From positions 1 through 64,000 of the forward strand of contig JAODAV010000031.1 in assembly GCA_025463605.1 (NCBI GenBank): 64,000 nt of DNA, given 5' to 3'. The stretch comes from Rhodoglobus sp. Its GTDB lineage: Bacteria; Actinomycetota; Actinomycetes; Actinomycetales; Microbacteriaceae. The notes beneath the pieces were generated by a model. That model had not been told where the DNA came from, searched no databases, and saw only the letters and a program-made list of their open reading frames with translations. A program made the translations under genes and the position numbers. Below are positions 52,270-60,234 of the stretch, piece by piece (the first letter of the stretch is position 1; each line of letters opens with the position of its first letter).

Positions 52270-53238
52270 TCAGACGGAGATCGCGATCTTTCCGCGGGCG
52301 TGCTCGTCGGCGAAATACCGAACGGCTTCCGCTACGTGCGCCAACGGGTAGGTGCGATCGATGGCGGGGGTCACCTGCCCCGATTCGATGAGGTGGCGCA
52401 GGTCATCCAGGGTCTTCGATGTGCCGCTCTGCGTGAACAGGCTCAGGGTCTGGCTGACGAACGGCGAGGTGACCGCCGCCGCGAGGATGCGCCCCATCGG
52501 GCCCAGCACTCGTCCGCCGGTTCCGCTGGAGAGCACGAGCGTGCCCGTGGGCGTGAGCACACCGCGCAACTGGGTGAGGGTGTGGTTGCCGATGAGGTCG
52601 AGGATCAGGTCGTAGCGCGCCGTGCCGAGCGTGAAGTTCTCCCGGCCGTAGTCGACGACGTGATCGGCGCCCCACGAGCGCACCAGTTCGGCGTTGCGAG
52701 CGCTGGCAACCGCGGTGACCTCGGCCCTGAGGGCTTTGGCGACCTGCACGGCGAAAGAGCCGACACCTCCGGATGCCCCGTTCACGAGCACTCGCTGCCC
52801 GCCCTTGAGCGAACCGGCGTCACGCAGCCCCTGCAGCGCGGTCATACCAGACAGGGGCACGGTGGCAGCCTGCTCGAATGTGAGGTTCGCCGGCTTGAGC
52901 GCCAGACGAGCCGCGGGGGCGACGGCGTATTCCGCGAAGCTGCCCGACACGAGCTCGCCGTACACCTCGTCACCCGGCTTGAGGCCCGAGACCCCACTGC
53001 CGACGGCTTCGACCGTGCCGGCGACATCCTTGCCCCGAACGATGTCTTTGGGCGCGCGCATGCCGAAGGCGAGGCGGGCGATGAGCGGACGGCCGGTCGT
53101 GTAGACCAGGTCGGCGTGGTTGACGGCGGCCGCGCGAACGCGGATGAGCGCGTCGTCGTCGCCGACCACGGGCCGGTCGATCTCTTCGAGTTTCAGTACG
53201 TCGGCGGTGCCGTACGCACGCTGGACTATTGCCTTCAT
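52270..53238 (-). CDS. NAD(P)-dependent alcohol dehydrogenase/quinone oxidoreductase (MDR)
   Basis: A 322-residue zinc-independent MDR enzyme: AAAVNHADLVYTTGR, GKDVAGTVEAVGSGV, and the NADPH loop VNGASGGVGSFAVQVAKAL. No structural-zinc cysteines are present, as in quinone oxidoreductases. The ATG overlaps the SDR stop (ATGA). Third gene of the operon controlled from the TetR intergenic region. Confidence 0.9.
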   Translation of the reverse strand: MKAIVQRAYGTADVLKLEEIDRPVVGDDDALIRVRAAAVNHADLVYTTGRPLIARLAFGMRAPKDIVRGKDVAGTVEAVGSGVSGLKPGDEVYGELVSGSFAEYAVAPAARLALKPANLTFEQAATVPLSGMTALQGLRDAGSLKGGQRVLVNGASGGVGSFAVQVAKALRAEVTAVASARNAELVRSWGADHVVDYGRENFTLGTARYDLILDLIGNHTLTQLRGVLTPTGTLVLSSGTGGRVLGPMGRILAAAVTSPFVSQTLSLFTQSGTSKTLDDLRHLIESGQVTPAIDRTYPLAHVAEAVRYFADEHARGKIAISV

Positions 53239-54149
53239 GAGGTGCCTTTCAGTTCGGCTGCGGGGTACAGCACTGCCGTGAGTTCTTCGGACGCCGTCCA
53301 CAGGCGGGCGGCGGTACGGGGGTCGAGGGCCGCATCGGAGCGACCGACGAGCACGGGCGGTCCGGCCATTTCCCGACGGCTGCCCGGGCCCGCATAGCTC
53401 GCGCCGGGCACTGGCTCGGTCGCCGCGAAGAGGGTGGGCAGTGCGCCGCTCGCCGCGTCCTGGGCGAACAACCGCACGGCGACCTTGGCGATCGCGGTCA
53501 TGACGGGGTTCTCAGAACTCGACATGAGATTGGTCGCCGCCATCCCGGGGTGGGCGGCCGTCGCGATGACGGGCGATCCGCTCGCCTCGAGGCGGCGCTG
53601 CAGTTCGAGCGTGAACAGCAGGTTGGCCAACTTCGACTGCTCGTACGCCCCGGAGCCGCCGCCGTAGCGCCGGGTCGCCCAATTGAGGTCGTCGAAGTCG
53701 ATCGTTCCCGATCGGTGCGCTCCGCTCGCGACGGTGACGACGCGACCGGTGATGTGGGGCAGCAGCAGGTTGGTGAGGGCGAAGTGCCCGAGGTGGTTGA
53801 TGCCGAACTGCAGCTCGAAGCCGTCTCTCGTGTGGCCGAACGGCGGCACGAGCACGCCGGCATTGTTGACGAGCACGTGGATGTCCCCGCTCCAGTCCGC
53901 GGCGAAGCGGCGCACCGACTCGAGGTCGGCGAGGTCGAGCAGGCGTACCTCGGTGGATCCCGTTACCGTCGCCGCGGCATCCGTGCCCCGCTTCTCGTCA
54001 CGCACGGCGAAGACGACGTGCGCTCCGTGGGCGGCGAACGCCCTGGCGGCTTCGAGACCGATGCCGCTGTTCGCACCCGTGACGATGATCGTCTTGCCGG
54101 TGAGGTCGGGCAGCGAGGCGGTCGTCCAGTGGGGCGTTACGGTGCTCAC
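53235..54149 (-). CDS. SDR family protein, retinol dehydrogenase-like
   Basis: A 304-residue SDR with IVTGANSGIGLEAARAFAAHG, NNAGVLVPPFG, VASGAHRSG and GAYEQSKLANLLFTLEL, matching the retinol/protochlorophyllide-like SDR group. GTG at 54149 overlaps the stop of the 48-codon gene (GTGA). It lies in a TetR-controlled redox operon, perhaps for detoxifying a carbonyl compound (inference). Confidence 0.88.
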   Translation of the reverse strand: MSTVTPHWTTASLPDLTGKTIIVTGANSGIGLEAARAFAAHGAHVVFAVRDEKRGTDAAATVTGSTEVRLLDLADLESVRRFAADWSGDIHVLVNNAGVLVPPFGHTRDGFELQFGINHLGHFALTNLLLPHITGRVVTVASGAHRSGTIDFDDLNWATRRYGGGSGAYEQSKLANLLFTLELQRRLEASGSPVIATAAHPGMAATNLMSSSENPVMTAIAKVAVRLFAQDAASGALPTLFAATEPVPGASYAGPGSRREMAGPPVLVGRSDAALDPRTAARLWTASEELTAVLYPAAELKGTS

Positions 54150-54292
54150 GCGCGTGCCGCAACCGTGAGACGTACGGTCGAGAAGCCCCGCGCGATGAGC
54201 CAGATGGCGAAGAAGATCTCGAACAGTCCGCCGGGGAAGGCGGCAAGCATGAGAACGCCCACGGAGCGTGCGATCTTCTTGGTGTCGTTCAT
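54146..54292 (-). CDS. 48-residue membrane peptide resembling a DUF4386 C-terminus
   Basis: A small gene starting at the ATG 54292 with CAGGAAC upstream and ending in a GTGA overlap with the SDR. The peptide has one hydrophobic helix (GVLMLAAFPGGLFEIFFAIWLIARGF) that resembles the last membrane segment of DUF4386 proteins. It is either a real small membrane protein or the retained end of a deleted gene. The correct ribosome site and coupled stop favour translation. Confidence 0.6.
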   Translation of the reverse strand: MNDTKKIARSVGVLMLAAFPGGLFEIFFAIWLIARGFSTVRLTVAARA

Positions 54293-54334
54293 CGTTGTTC
54301 CTGTCTCGAAGTCTGGATTGATCAGGCGGTGCTG

Positions 54335-54351
54335 ACCATACGGTGTAAGGT
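54335..54351. promoter_or_regulatory. TetR-type operator, copy 1
   Basis: ACCATACGGTGTAAGGT is an imperfect dyad of the form ACCwTAC-N3-GTAwGGT. It is repeated with one mismatch at 54367-54383, 32 bases away, in the region between the divergent TetR gene and the small-peptide/SDR/MDR operon. Confidence 0.65.
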
Positions 54352-54366
54352 CGATAGCCAGACGGT

Positions 54367-54383
54367 ACCATACGATGTAAGGT
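54367..54383. promoter_or_regulatory. TetR-type operator, copy 2
   Basis: ACCATACGATGTAAGGT differs from the copy at 54335-54351 at one position and lies 31 bases before the TetR start, so it could mediate autoregulation. Confidence 0.65.
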
Positions 54384-54413
54384 GATGTCTAGCGAAAGTC
54401 GAATGGAGGCGTT

Positions 54414-55091
54414 GTGGCGCAGGCGAAGGCGAAGCGGGACACGCGCGAACCGGTCACGAGGGAACGCGCCATCCGGGTCGCGGTCGCGCTCGCGGACGAC
54501 GGCGGAATCGACTCGCTCAGCATGCGAAAGCTCGCGGGGGAGCTCGGCATCGAGGCGATGTCGCTCTACTACCACGTCACGAGCAAGGACGACATTCTCG
54601 ACGGCATGCTCGACATGGTCTACAGCGAATTCGTGACGCCGCGGGCCGGCGACGAGTGGCGCCCAGCCATGCGCGAGCGGGCGGAATCCACGCGAACGGT
54701 GCTCGCTCGGCATCCCTGGGCCATCAGCATCAAGGCGCGCACGTCACCCGGACCCGCGACTCTCGGGCATCTCGACTCCGTCATCGGCTGTCTGCGCGCC
54801 GCCGGATTCTCCATGCCCATGGCCGGCCACGCGATGTCGCTGCTCGACAGCTATGTGCAGGGCTTCGCGATGCAGGAGGCGACCCTTCCGCTTGACGCGT
54901 CGGGCGACATCGGAGCGGCGACGGAAGACATCATGGCGCAGCAGGAGCAGATGGCCGAGGCGTTCCCGAACCTCGCCGAAATGGCGGTGACGCTCATCCT
55001 GCAACCCGGATACGCCTACGGCAACGAATTCGAGTTCGGGCTGGAGCTCATCCTCGACGGCGTCGAGAAGGCGCACCTCGCCGAAGGGTAG
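54414..55091 (+). CDS. TetR family transcriptional regulator, TetR_C-like domain
   Basis: A 225-residue TetR-type repressor: helix-turn-helix at residues about 15-60 (RAIRVAVALADDGGIDSLSMRKLAGELGIEAMSLYYHVTSKDDILDGMLD) and a C-terminal ligand domain of the TetR_C kind (GHLDSVIGCLRAAGF). GTG at 54414 follows GGAGG with a short 4-base gap. It is divergent from the redox operon and probably represses it. Confidence 0.9.
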   Translation: MAQAKAKRDTREPVTRERAIRVAVALADDGGIDSLSMRKLAGELGIEAMSLYYHVTSKDDILDGMLDMVYSEFVTPRAGDEWRPAMRERAESTRTVLARHPWAISIKARTSPGPATLGHLDSVIGCLRAAGFSMPMAGHAMSLLDSYVQGFAMQEATLPLDASGDIGAATEDIMAQQEQMAEAFPNLAEMAVTLILQPGYAYGNEFEFGLELILDGVEKAHLAEG

Positions 55092-55132
55092 TAGCGGGTC
55101 GAACGGCCGGGTTTTGCGCCCACGCGAGGAGA

Positions 55133-55148
55133 GGTATAACATCATACC
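55133..55148. promoter_or_regulatory. inverted repeat GGTAT-N6-ATACC overlapping a -10
   Basis: GGTAT (55133-55137) and ATACC (55144-55148) flank six bases, and TATAAC (55135-55140) within it is a good -10 element for the uridine phosphorylase operon. The dyad could be an operator for the GntR encoded at 59347-60141 or another regulator. Confidence 0.4.
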
Positions 55149-55180
55149 GACCTCATCCCCAGAGTTGCGGAGCAGACCAC

Positions 55181-55951
55181 ATGAGCGGTTCCCCGGTAGA
55201 CAAGAGCGCGGCCGGAGTCGGTGAACGCCAGTACCACATCGGCGTCGCGCCGGGCGAGGTCTCGACCGTCGCTCTGCTGCCCGGGGATCCGTTCCGAGTG
55301 CCGCTCGTCGCCGAGTTCCTCACCGACGTGAAGACCGTGGCCCACAAGCGCGAGCACATGACCATGACCGGCCTGTACAAAGGCCGCAAGATCACCGCCA
55401 CGTCGACCGGCATGGGATGCCCGTCCACGGCAATCGCGGTGGAAGAGCTCATCCGGGTCGGCGTCACGTCGTTCATCCGGGTCGGCTCGTCGGCGGGCCT
55501 GCAAGCCGGCGTCAAGCCCGGTGACCTGCTCGTGAGCGAGGGCGCGCTGCGCAACGATGGAACCACCGCGGCCTACGCCCACCACGGGTTCCCTGCGGTA
55601 CCCGACCTGGCGATCGCGCTCGAGCTCGCGGCGGTGGCGCGCGAACTCACGGCAGGCACAGACACCGCTGTGTACTCGGGCATCAACGCGAGCGACGACG
55701 CCTTCTATGCCGAGACCCCTGAGTGGATCGCCGAGCTCAACCGACTCGGTGTGCTCAACGTCGAGATGGAGAGCGCCGCGATCTACGTCGTCGCCCGTTT
55801 GCGCGGCGTGCGATCGGGCATGATCTGCTCGACCTCGAGCAACCTCTTCGACGGAACGAGCCTCTACTCCGGCGTCGAGAAGGCGCTCAAAGACGGTTGG
55901 ATGCGCAGCATCGAAGCCGCCCTCGAAGTCGCGGTGCGCCTGGAACTCTGA
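55181..55951 (+). CDS. udp: uridine phosphorylase-like nucleoside phosphorylase
   Basis: A 256-residue NP-I family phosphorylase that splits a nucleoside with phosphate. GDPFRVP is the phosphate/ribose-binding start; TSTGMGCPSTAIAVEEL, RVGSSAGLQ and NVEMESAAIYVVA are hallmark blocks of the uridine phosphorylase group. The ATG at 55181 follows GCGGAG. It overlaps the adenosine deaminase-like gene (TGATG). First gene of the nucleoside salvage operon. Confidence 0.87.
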   Translation: MSGSPVDKSAAGVGERQYHIGVAPGEVSTVALLPGDPFRVPLVAEFLTDVKTVAHKREHMTMTGLYKGRKITATSTGMGCPSTAIAVEELIRVGVTSFIRVGSSAGLQAGVKPGDLLVSEGALRNDGTTAAYAHHGFPAVPDLAIALELAAVARELTAGTDTAVYSGINASDDAFYAETPEWIAELNRLGVLNVEMESAAIYVVARLRGVRSGMICSTSSNLFDGTSLYSGVEKALKDGWMRSIEAALEVAVRLEL

Positions 55952-56919
55952 TGCTCATCAACCTGCACAGCCACCTCGAGGGACGAGTGCGTCCGACGAC
56001 CGCAGCGGAACTCGCGGCAGTCGCCGGCATTGCGGCGCCCGAGGGCGGCTGGGAGCAGGCCATCAGGCTCACCGGCCCAGTCGATCTCACGGTCTACCTC
56101 ACGAAGGTCGCGGCCACCTACCCCTTCTTCCGGTCACCGGATGCGGCACGCCGCATCGCGCGCGAAGCGGTCGAGGACGCCGCGGCTTCCGGTCTCGACT
56201 ACCTCGAGTTGCGCTTCGGGCCGGCCACCCACACCGACGATGAGCGCGGGCTCGAGGATGTGATCGCCGCGGTGACCGAAGGCATGCGCGAGGGATCCGA
56301 GGCGACCGGGATGCCCAGCGGCGCGGTCGTCGCTTGCCTCAGGCACCACGACTCCGACACCAACGAGGCGGTCGCCCGTGCCGCCGCGCTGTTCGCGGGG
56401 GAGGGCGTCGTGGGCTTCGATCTCGCCGGTGACGAACTGCTGTACCCCGCGCTCGAGCCCCACCGCCGCGCGTTCGCAATCGCGCGTGCCGCGGAACTGG
56501 GCATCACGTGCCACGCCGCCGAGGCGGGACCGGCATCCGCGGCTCGCCAGGCGGTCGAGCAACTCGGGGCCAGCCGCATCGGGCACGGGGCGCACATCGT
56601 CGACGACCCGGACATCTTGCGCTGGTGCGCTGACGAGGGTGTGGTCGTCGAGATCTGCCCGACGTCCAACTGGTACACGGGAGCGATCCCGGCCGTGGCC
56701 GCGCATCCGGCCCCACGGTTCCGGGATGCGGGCGTGCGGCTCGTGCTCGGCGACGACAACCCCATGCAGACCGGCACCGACCTTCGAGAGGAGCGGGGCA
56801 TCCTCATCGACGTGCTCGGCTTCTCGGCGGAGCACCTCGACGCCATCGACGAGGCGAGCCTGGATGCCGCGTTCCTCGACCCCGGCACGCGGCACGCCCT
56901 GGCGGCGAAGCAGAAGTAG
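55951..56919 (+). CDS. adenosine deaminase family protein
   Basis: A 322-residue amidohydrolase-fold deaminase. Metal ligands HSH lie in NLHSHLEGRVRP (residues 4-15); further motifs are HAAEAG, SRIGHGAHIVDD, ICPTSNWYTGAI and LGDDNPMQTGTDL. The classic HAGE and NTDDP motifs are altered (HAAE, GDDNP), so specificity may differ from adenosine. The ATG shares its A with the upstream stop. It probably deaminates an imported nucleoside. Confidence 0.83.
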   Translation: MLINLHSHLEGRVRPTTAAELAAVAGIAAPEGGWEQAIRLTGPVDLTVYLTKVAATYPFFRSPDAARRIAREAVEDAAASGLDYLELRFGPATHTDDERGLEDVIAAVTEGMREGSEATGMPSGAVVACLRHHDSDTNEAVARAAALFAGEGVVGFDLAGDELLYPALEPHRRAFAIARAAELGITCHAAEAGPASAARQAVEQLGASRIGHGAHIVDDPDILRWCADEGVVVEICPTSNWYTGAIPAVAAHPAPRFRDAGVRLVLGDDNPMQTGTDLREERGILIDVLGFSAEHLDAIDEASLDAAFLDPGTRHALAAKQK

Positions 56920-56948
56920 CACCACCCCAACGAAACGGAGACACAGCA

Positions 56949-58049
56949 ATGCAACGAAGCACAACAGTCACCTCCCTGGTCGCGATGGGCGCTTTCGCGG
57001 CTCTCGTCCTGAGCGGGTGCGGGGCGGCTCCCGAAGAGTCCGAACCCACGGATAGCGCGGCGAGCGACTTCCTTCCCTGCGCGGTCTCGGACCTCACGGG
57101 GTTCGACGACAACGACTTCAACGAGTTGACCTACAACGGCGTCAAGGCTGCTGCCGACGCCTTCGGAGTCGAGACGAAAGCCACCGAGTCCGCCTCGGAA
57201 GACCAGTACGCGGGCAACATCGACGCGCTGATCAGCGAAAGCTGCGACTTCATCGTCACGGTCGGCTTCGCTCTGGCCACCGCGACGCGCGACGCGGCGC
57301 TCGTGAACACCGACGTGAACTTCGGGCTCATCGACAGCACCGTGACCAACGACGACTTCAGCCCGCTCGAGCTCGACAACGTCAAGCCCGTGCTGTTCGA
57401 CACCGCGCAAGCCGCAGCACTCGCGGGCTACCTCGCGGCCGGCGCGACGAAGACGGGCGTCGTGGGCACATACGGCGGAATGCCCTTCCCCTCGGTCACC
57501 GTGTTCATGGATGGCTTCGCCGACGGCATCACGCATTACAACGAAGTGCACGGCACCTCGGTGACGCTGCTCGGCTGGGACAAGGCGGCGCAGGACGGCC
57601 TGTTCGTCGGCAGCTTCGACGACCAGAACCAGGCCAAGACGCTCACGGACGGCCTGCTCGACCAGAATGTCGACGTGATCATGCCGGTGGCGGGAACGCT
57701 CTTCAAGGCGTCCATCGAGGCGATGATCGACCGCGGAAGCGAAGGCGCCATCATCGGCGTCAACTCCGACGCGTTCGAGAGCGCGCCCGAGTACAAGTCC
57801 TACTACCTCACCTCGGTGCTCAAGAACCTGACCACCGCTGCCGAGGAGGTCACGACTGCCGCGGGTAACGGCGACTTCGACAACGCCCCCTACGTGGGGA
57901 CACTCGAGAACGGTGGCGTCGGCATCGCGCCGACCCACGACTGGGAGTCGAAGCTCGACCCTGCACTGCTCGAGGAGGTCAAGCAGCTCGAGGCCGACAT
58001 CATCTCGGGCGCGTTCGTCGTGGAGTCCCCGTCGTCGCCGAAGAGCTGA
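56949..58049 (+). CDS. BMP/PnrA-family nucleoside-binding lipoprotein
   Basis: A 366-residue basic-membrane-protein (PnrA-like) lipoprotein: lipobox LSGC with Cys24, then the family blocks FNELTYNGVKAAADAFGVE, GYLAAGATKTGVVGTYGG and INSDAFE-like GVNSDAFES. These proteins bind nucleosides for ABC importers, but no ABC permease or ATPase is adjacent; an MFS gene follows instead. GGAGA precedes the ATG. A strong stem-loop lies just downstream. Confidence 0.9.
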   Translation: MQRSTTVTSLVAMGAFAALVLSGCGAAPEESEPTDSAASDFLPCAVSDLTGFDDNDFNELTYNGVKAAADAFGVETKATESASEDQYAGNIDALISESCDFIVTVGFALATATRDAALVNTDVNFGLIDSTVTNDDFSPLELDNVKPVLFDTAQAAALAGYLAAGATKTGVVGTYGGMPFPSVTVFMDGFADGITHYNEVHGTSVTLLGWDKAAQDGLFVGSFDDQNQAKTLTDGLLDQNVDVIMPVAGTLFKASIEAMIDRGSEGAIIGVNSDAFESAPEYKSYYLTSVLKNLTTAAEEVTTAAGNGDFDNAPYVGTLENGGVGIAPTHDWESKLDPALLEEVKQLEADIISGAFVVESPSSPKS

Positions 58050-58055
58050 CCGGAA

Positions 58056-58089
58056 CGCAGGGGAGCCGGTTCACCCGCGCTCCCCTGCG
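58056..58089 (+). terminator. stem-loop between BMP and MFS genes
   Basis: A perfect 10-bp stem, CGCAGGGGAG (58056-58065) with CTCCCCTGCG (58080-58089), closes a 14-base loop. There is no U-run. It ends 25 bases before the TTG at 58115 of the MFS gene. Confidence 0.55.
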
Positions 58090-58114
58090 CGCCGACCTCG
58101 CCGCTTTCGCGAGG

Positions 58115-59359
58115 TTGACCGGGTGGGGATACTTCCCCATCGCCTTCTTCGGCCGGCTGCCATTCGCGATGATGATCGTGGGCATCCTCACCGTCGTCGC
58201 AACCGCGCGCGGTTCCGTCGCCGAAGCGGGCCTCGCGGCCGCGGCAGCAGGCATCGGCACGGCCGTGTGCGGGCCCATCGTCGGATCGCTGGCCGACAGG
58301 CTCGGCCAGCGTGCAGTGCTCCTCGGATGCAGCGCGGTGAGCATCGGGGCGGCGGCCGGGTTTCTCGCGCTCATCGCCGGCGGGGCCCACATTGCCGCAC
58401 TCGCGGTCGTCGCGTTCATCGCGGGCGGCACGACTCCCCAGGTCGCGCCCTTCTCCCGCTCCCGGCTCGTCGGCTTCGCCGGCCTGGCCCGGTCGGAGTC
58501 CAGGCGCGGACGGGCCGTGTCGATGGTCATGAGCTACGAGTCGGTCATGGACGAGGCATCCTTCGTCATTGGGCCCGTTCTTGTCGGCATTCTCACGACG
58601 CTCATCGCGCCATGGGCGCCCCTCGTGGTCGGAGCCGTGCTCACCGCGACGATGGTGCTGGCGTTCGCGCTGCACCGCTCCGCGGGGCAGTTGCGCTCCG
58701 CGGTGCAGCTGCGCTCCGCGGTGCTGCCCGGCTCAGCGACCGCGGTCTCGACGGGCCGGCCGGCTCATGCTGGTGATGGTTCGGTGTTCTCGACGCGAAT
58801 CCTCGTGCTCGCCGCGGGCATGCTGCTCGTCGGCGGCGTCTTCGGATCCATTCTCACGGCGCTCACCGAGTTCATGAAGGCTCGGGGAAGCGGCGAGCAG
58901 ACGGGCATCGTGTACGGCGCGATGAGCGTCGGCGCGATCGTCGTCGCGATCTCGGTCGCGGCGTTGCCGCGCGGGTTCACCCTGCCCGCGCGCTGGCTGG
59001 GGTTCGCCGCTCTGGGTCTCGCGGGTGCGATCACGCTCGCCGCCGCATCCTCGCTCTGGAGTGTGCTCATCGCGCTCTTCCTCAGCGGATGCGGCATCGG
59101 CGCCGTGCTCGTCGCACTCTTCAGCCTCGGCGCGGAGGCCGCACCACCCGGCCGCGCCACCACCGTGCTCACGACGTTGCAGAGCACGCTCGTCGTGGGG
59201 CAGGCACTCGCATCGGCCGGAGGCGGACTCGTCGCCCAGGCGCACGGAGCGACGGCGGGCTTCTGGATCACTGCGGCAATCACGGCGCTGCTCGTGGCGC
59301 TAGCCGCCGCCTATTTCTGGCGCTTCAGATCACTCGCGCGAGTGAGTCAGCGCGGGTAG
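58115..59359 (+). CDS. MFS transporter (start uncertain)
   Basis: A major facilitator protein of 414 residues from the TTG at 58115, with about twelve membrane segments (GSLADRLGQRAVLLG is the loop 2-3 motif). The cytoplasmic N-terminus is only a few residues long with this start; the open frame extends upstream without ATG, GTG or TTG, and a CTG at 58085 would add ten plausible residues (LRADLAAFAR). Three 18-base tandem repeats lie in the central loop. It probably moves nucleosides or bases. Its 3' end overlaps the convergent gntR gene by 13 bases. Confidence 0.78.
   Translation: MTGWGYFPIAFFGRLPFAMMIVGILTVVATARGSVAEAGLAAAAAGIGTAVCGPIVGSLADRLGQRAVLLGCSAVSIGAAAGFLALIAGGAHIAALAVVAFIAGGTTPQVAPFSRSRLVGFAGLARSESRRGRAVSMVMSYESVMDEASFVIGPVLVGILTTLIAPWAPLVVGAVLTATMVLAFALHRSAGQLRSAVQLRSAVLPGSATAVSTGRPAHAGDGSVFSTRILVLAAGMLLVGGVFGSILTALTEFMKARGSGEQTGIVYGAMSVGAIVVAISVAALPRGFTLPARWLGFAALGLAGAITLAAASSLWSVLIALFLSGCGIGAVLVALFSLGAEAAPPGRATTVLTTLQSTLVVGQALASAGGGLVAQAHGATAGFWITAAITALLVALAAAYFWRFRSLARVSQRG
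58676..58729 (+). repeat. three 18-bp tandem repeats in MFS central loop
   Basis: Units at 58676-58693, 58694-58711 and 58712-58729 share the core CGCTCCGCGG and encode RSAGQL, RSAVQL and RSAVLP in the loop between the two transporter halves. The in-frame 18-base period allows copy-number change without frameshift. Confidence 0.75.
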
Positions 59360-60141
59360 GTCGGCTTCCACTGCGCGACCGCGAGGTGCCCGAAAGCCGG
59401 CGGGAGCGCGCACTTGGAGATGTAGGCGGGAATCCCCGTGAGGGACGCGGTCTGGGTGAGCACGAGGAGCGGGTCGCTCGCCTTGATGCCGAGCTGCTGG
59501 GCTCGCGTCGGCCCCGCAACGGTCGCGGCGATGCGGCAGGCACCCGCGCTGAACACCTGGCCGAGCCGAGTGGTCAGGGCCTGAAGGAGCGTGGACGGCT
59601 CGGCAGCGGCATCCTCAAGCTGAAGCGCCACGGCGCTATTGAGCGCTGCGAGCTGTTCGTCGTCGGGCACGTACTCCTGCACGAGCGCCACGGGCTGGCC
59701 GTCTCGCGTCGCGATGCACTCGCGGAACCAGAACTCGGCATCCTCACCCAATTCCAGGTGATCCGATACGAAGTCGGTGACCTTCTGAAGGCTGAACTCG
59801 ACGAGCTCGACCCTGAGGTCGGCGCCCGGCTCCGCGAGAAGGTACTCGAGCGGCTGAAACTCATCGAGTCCCTGGTGGGGGATCGAGTCGGAGACGAAGC
59901 GGCCGACCCCGCGCTTGGTGATTATGAGCCCGTCCTCTTCGAGCAGCATGAGCGCCTCCCGCACGACGGTGCGGCTCACGCCGAGGGCGATTCCGAGCTC
60001 GGTCTCGCGCGGCAGCAACTCGCCGGAGGTGAAGGTTCCCGAGCGGATGCCCTGCGAGATGCGCGAGTAGACGGCGACACGCAACGGCTGCCCTGGCGAG
60101 GTCAGCAGCGGCTCCCCCAGGTAGCGCGCGGCATCGGCCAT
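59347..60141 (-). CDS. GntR family transcriptional regulator with UTRA domain
   Basis: A 264-residue regulator with winged helix (VAVYSRISQGIRSGTFTSGELLPRETELGIALGVSRTVVREALMLLEEDGLI) and a UTRA domain with VQEYVPDDEQ. The ATG at 60141 is chosen; GTG at 60147 or ATG at 60201 are possible, none with a clear ribosome site. It is divergent from psuG and convergent with the MFS gene, placing it as the likely regulator of nucleoside and pseudouridine salvage. Confidence 0.85.
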   Translation of the reverse strand: MADAARYLGEPLLTSPGQPLRVAVYSRISQGIRSGTFTSGELLPRETELGIALGVSRTVVREALMLLEEDGLIITKRGVGRFVSDSIPHQGLDEFQPLEYLLAEPGADLRVELVEFSLQKVTDFVSDHLELGEDAEFWFRECIATRDGQPVALVQEYVPDDEQLAALNSAVALQLEDAAAEPSTLLQALTTRLGQVFSAGACRIAATVAGPTRAQQLGIKASDPLLVLTQTASLTGIPAYISKCALPPAFGHLAVAQWKPTYPR

Positions 60142-60234
60142 AGTCACGAGGCCCGCGCTCCGGTTGTCATGTGCCGAGTTTAGTTCGTCGGCAGTGCCCA
60201 TCACGGGTCGCACGGCGCGTAGGTTAGAGCGACC

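Noticed and set aside
51619..53397. 592-codon plus-strand frame across the DUF4389 and MDR genes
   Set aside because: Composition typical of antisense frames, and it runs opposite two well-supported genes.
56199..57938. 579-codon minus-strand frame opposite the deaminase and BMP genes
   Set aside because: No domain recognisable; both plus-strand genes have clear motifs and ribosome sites.
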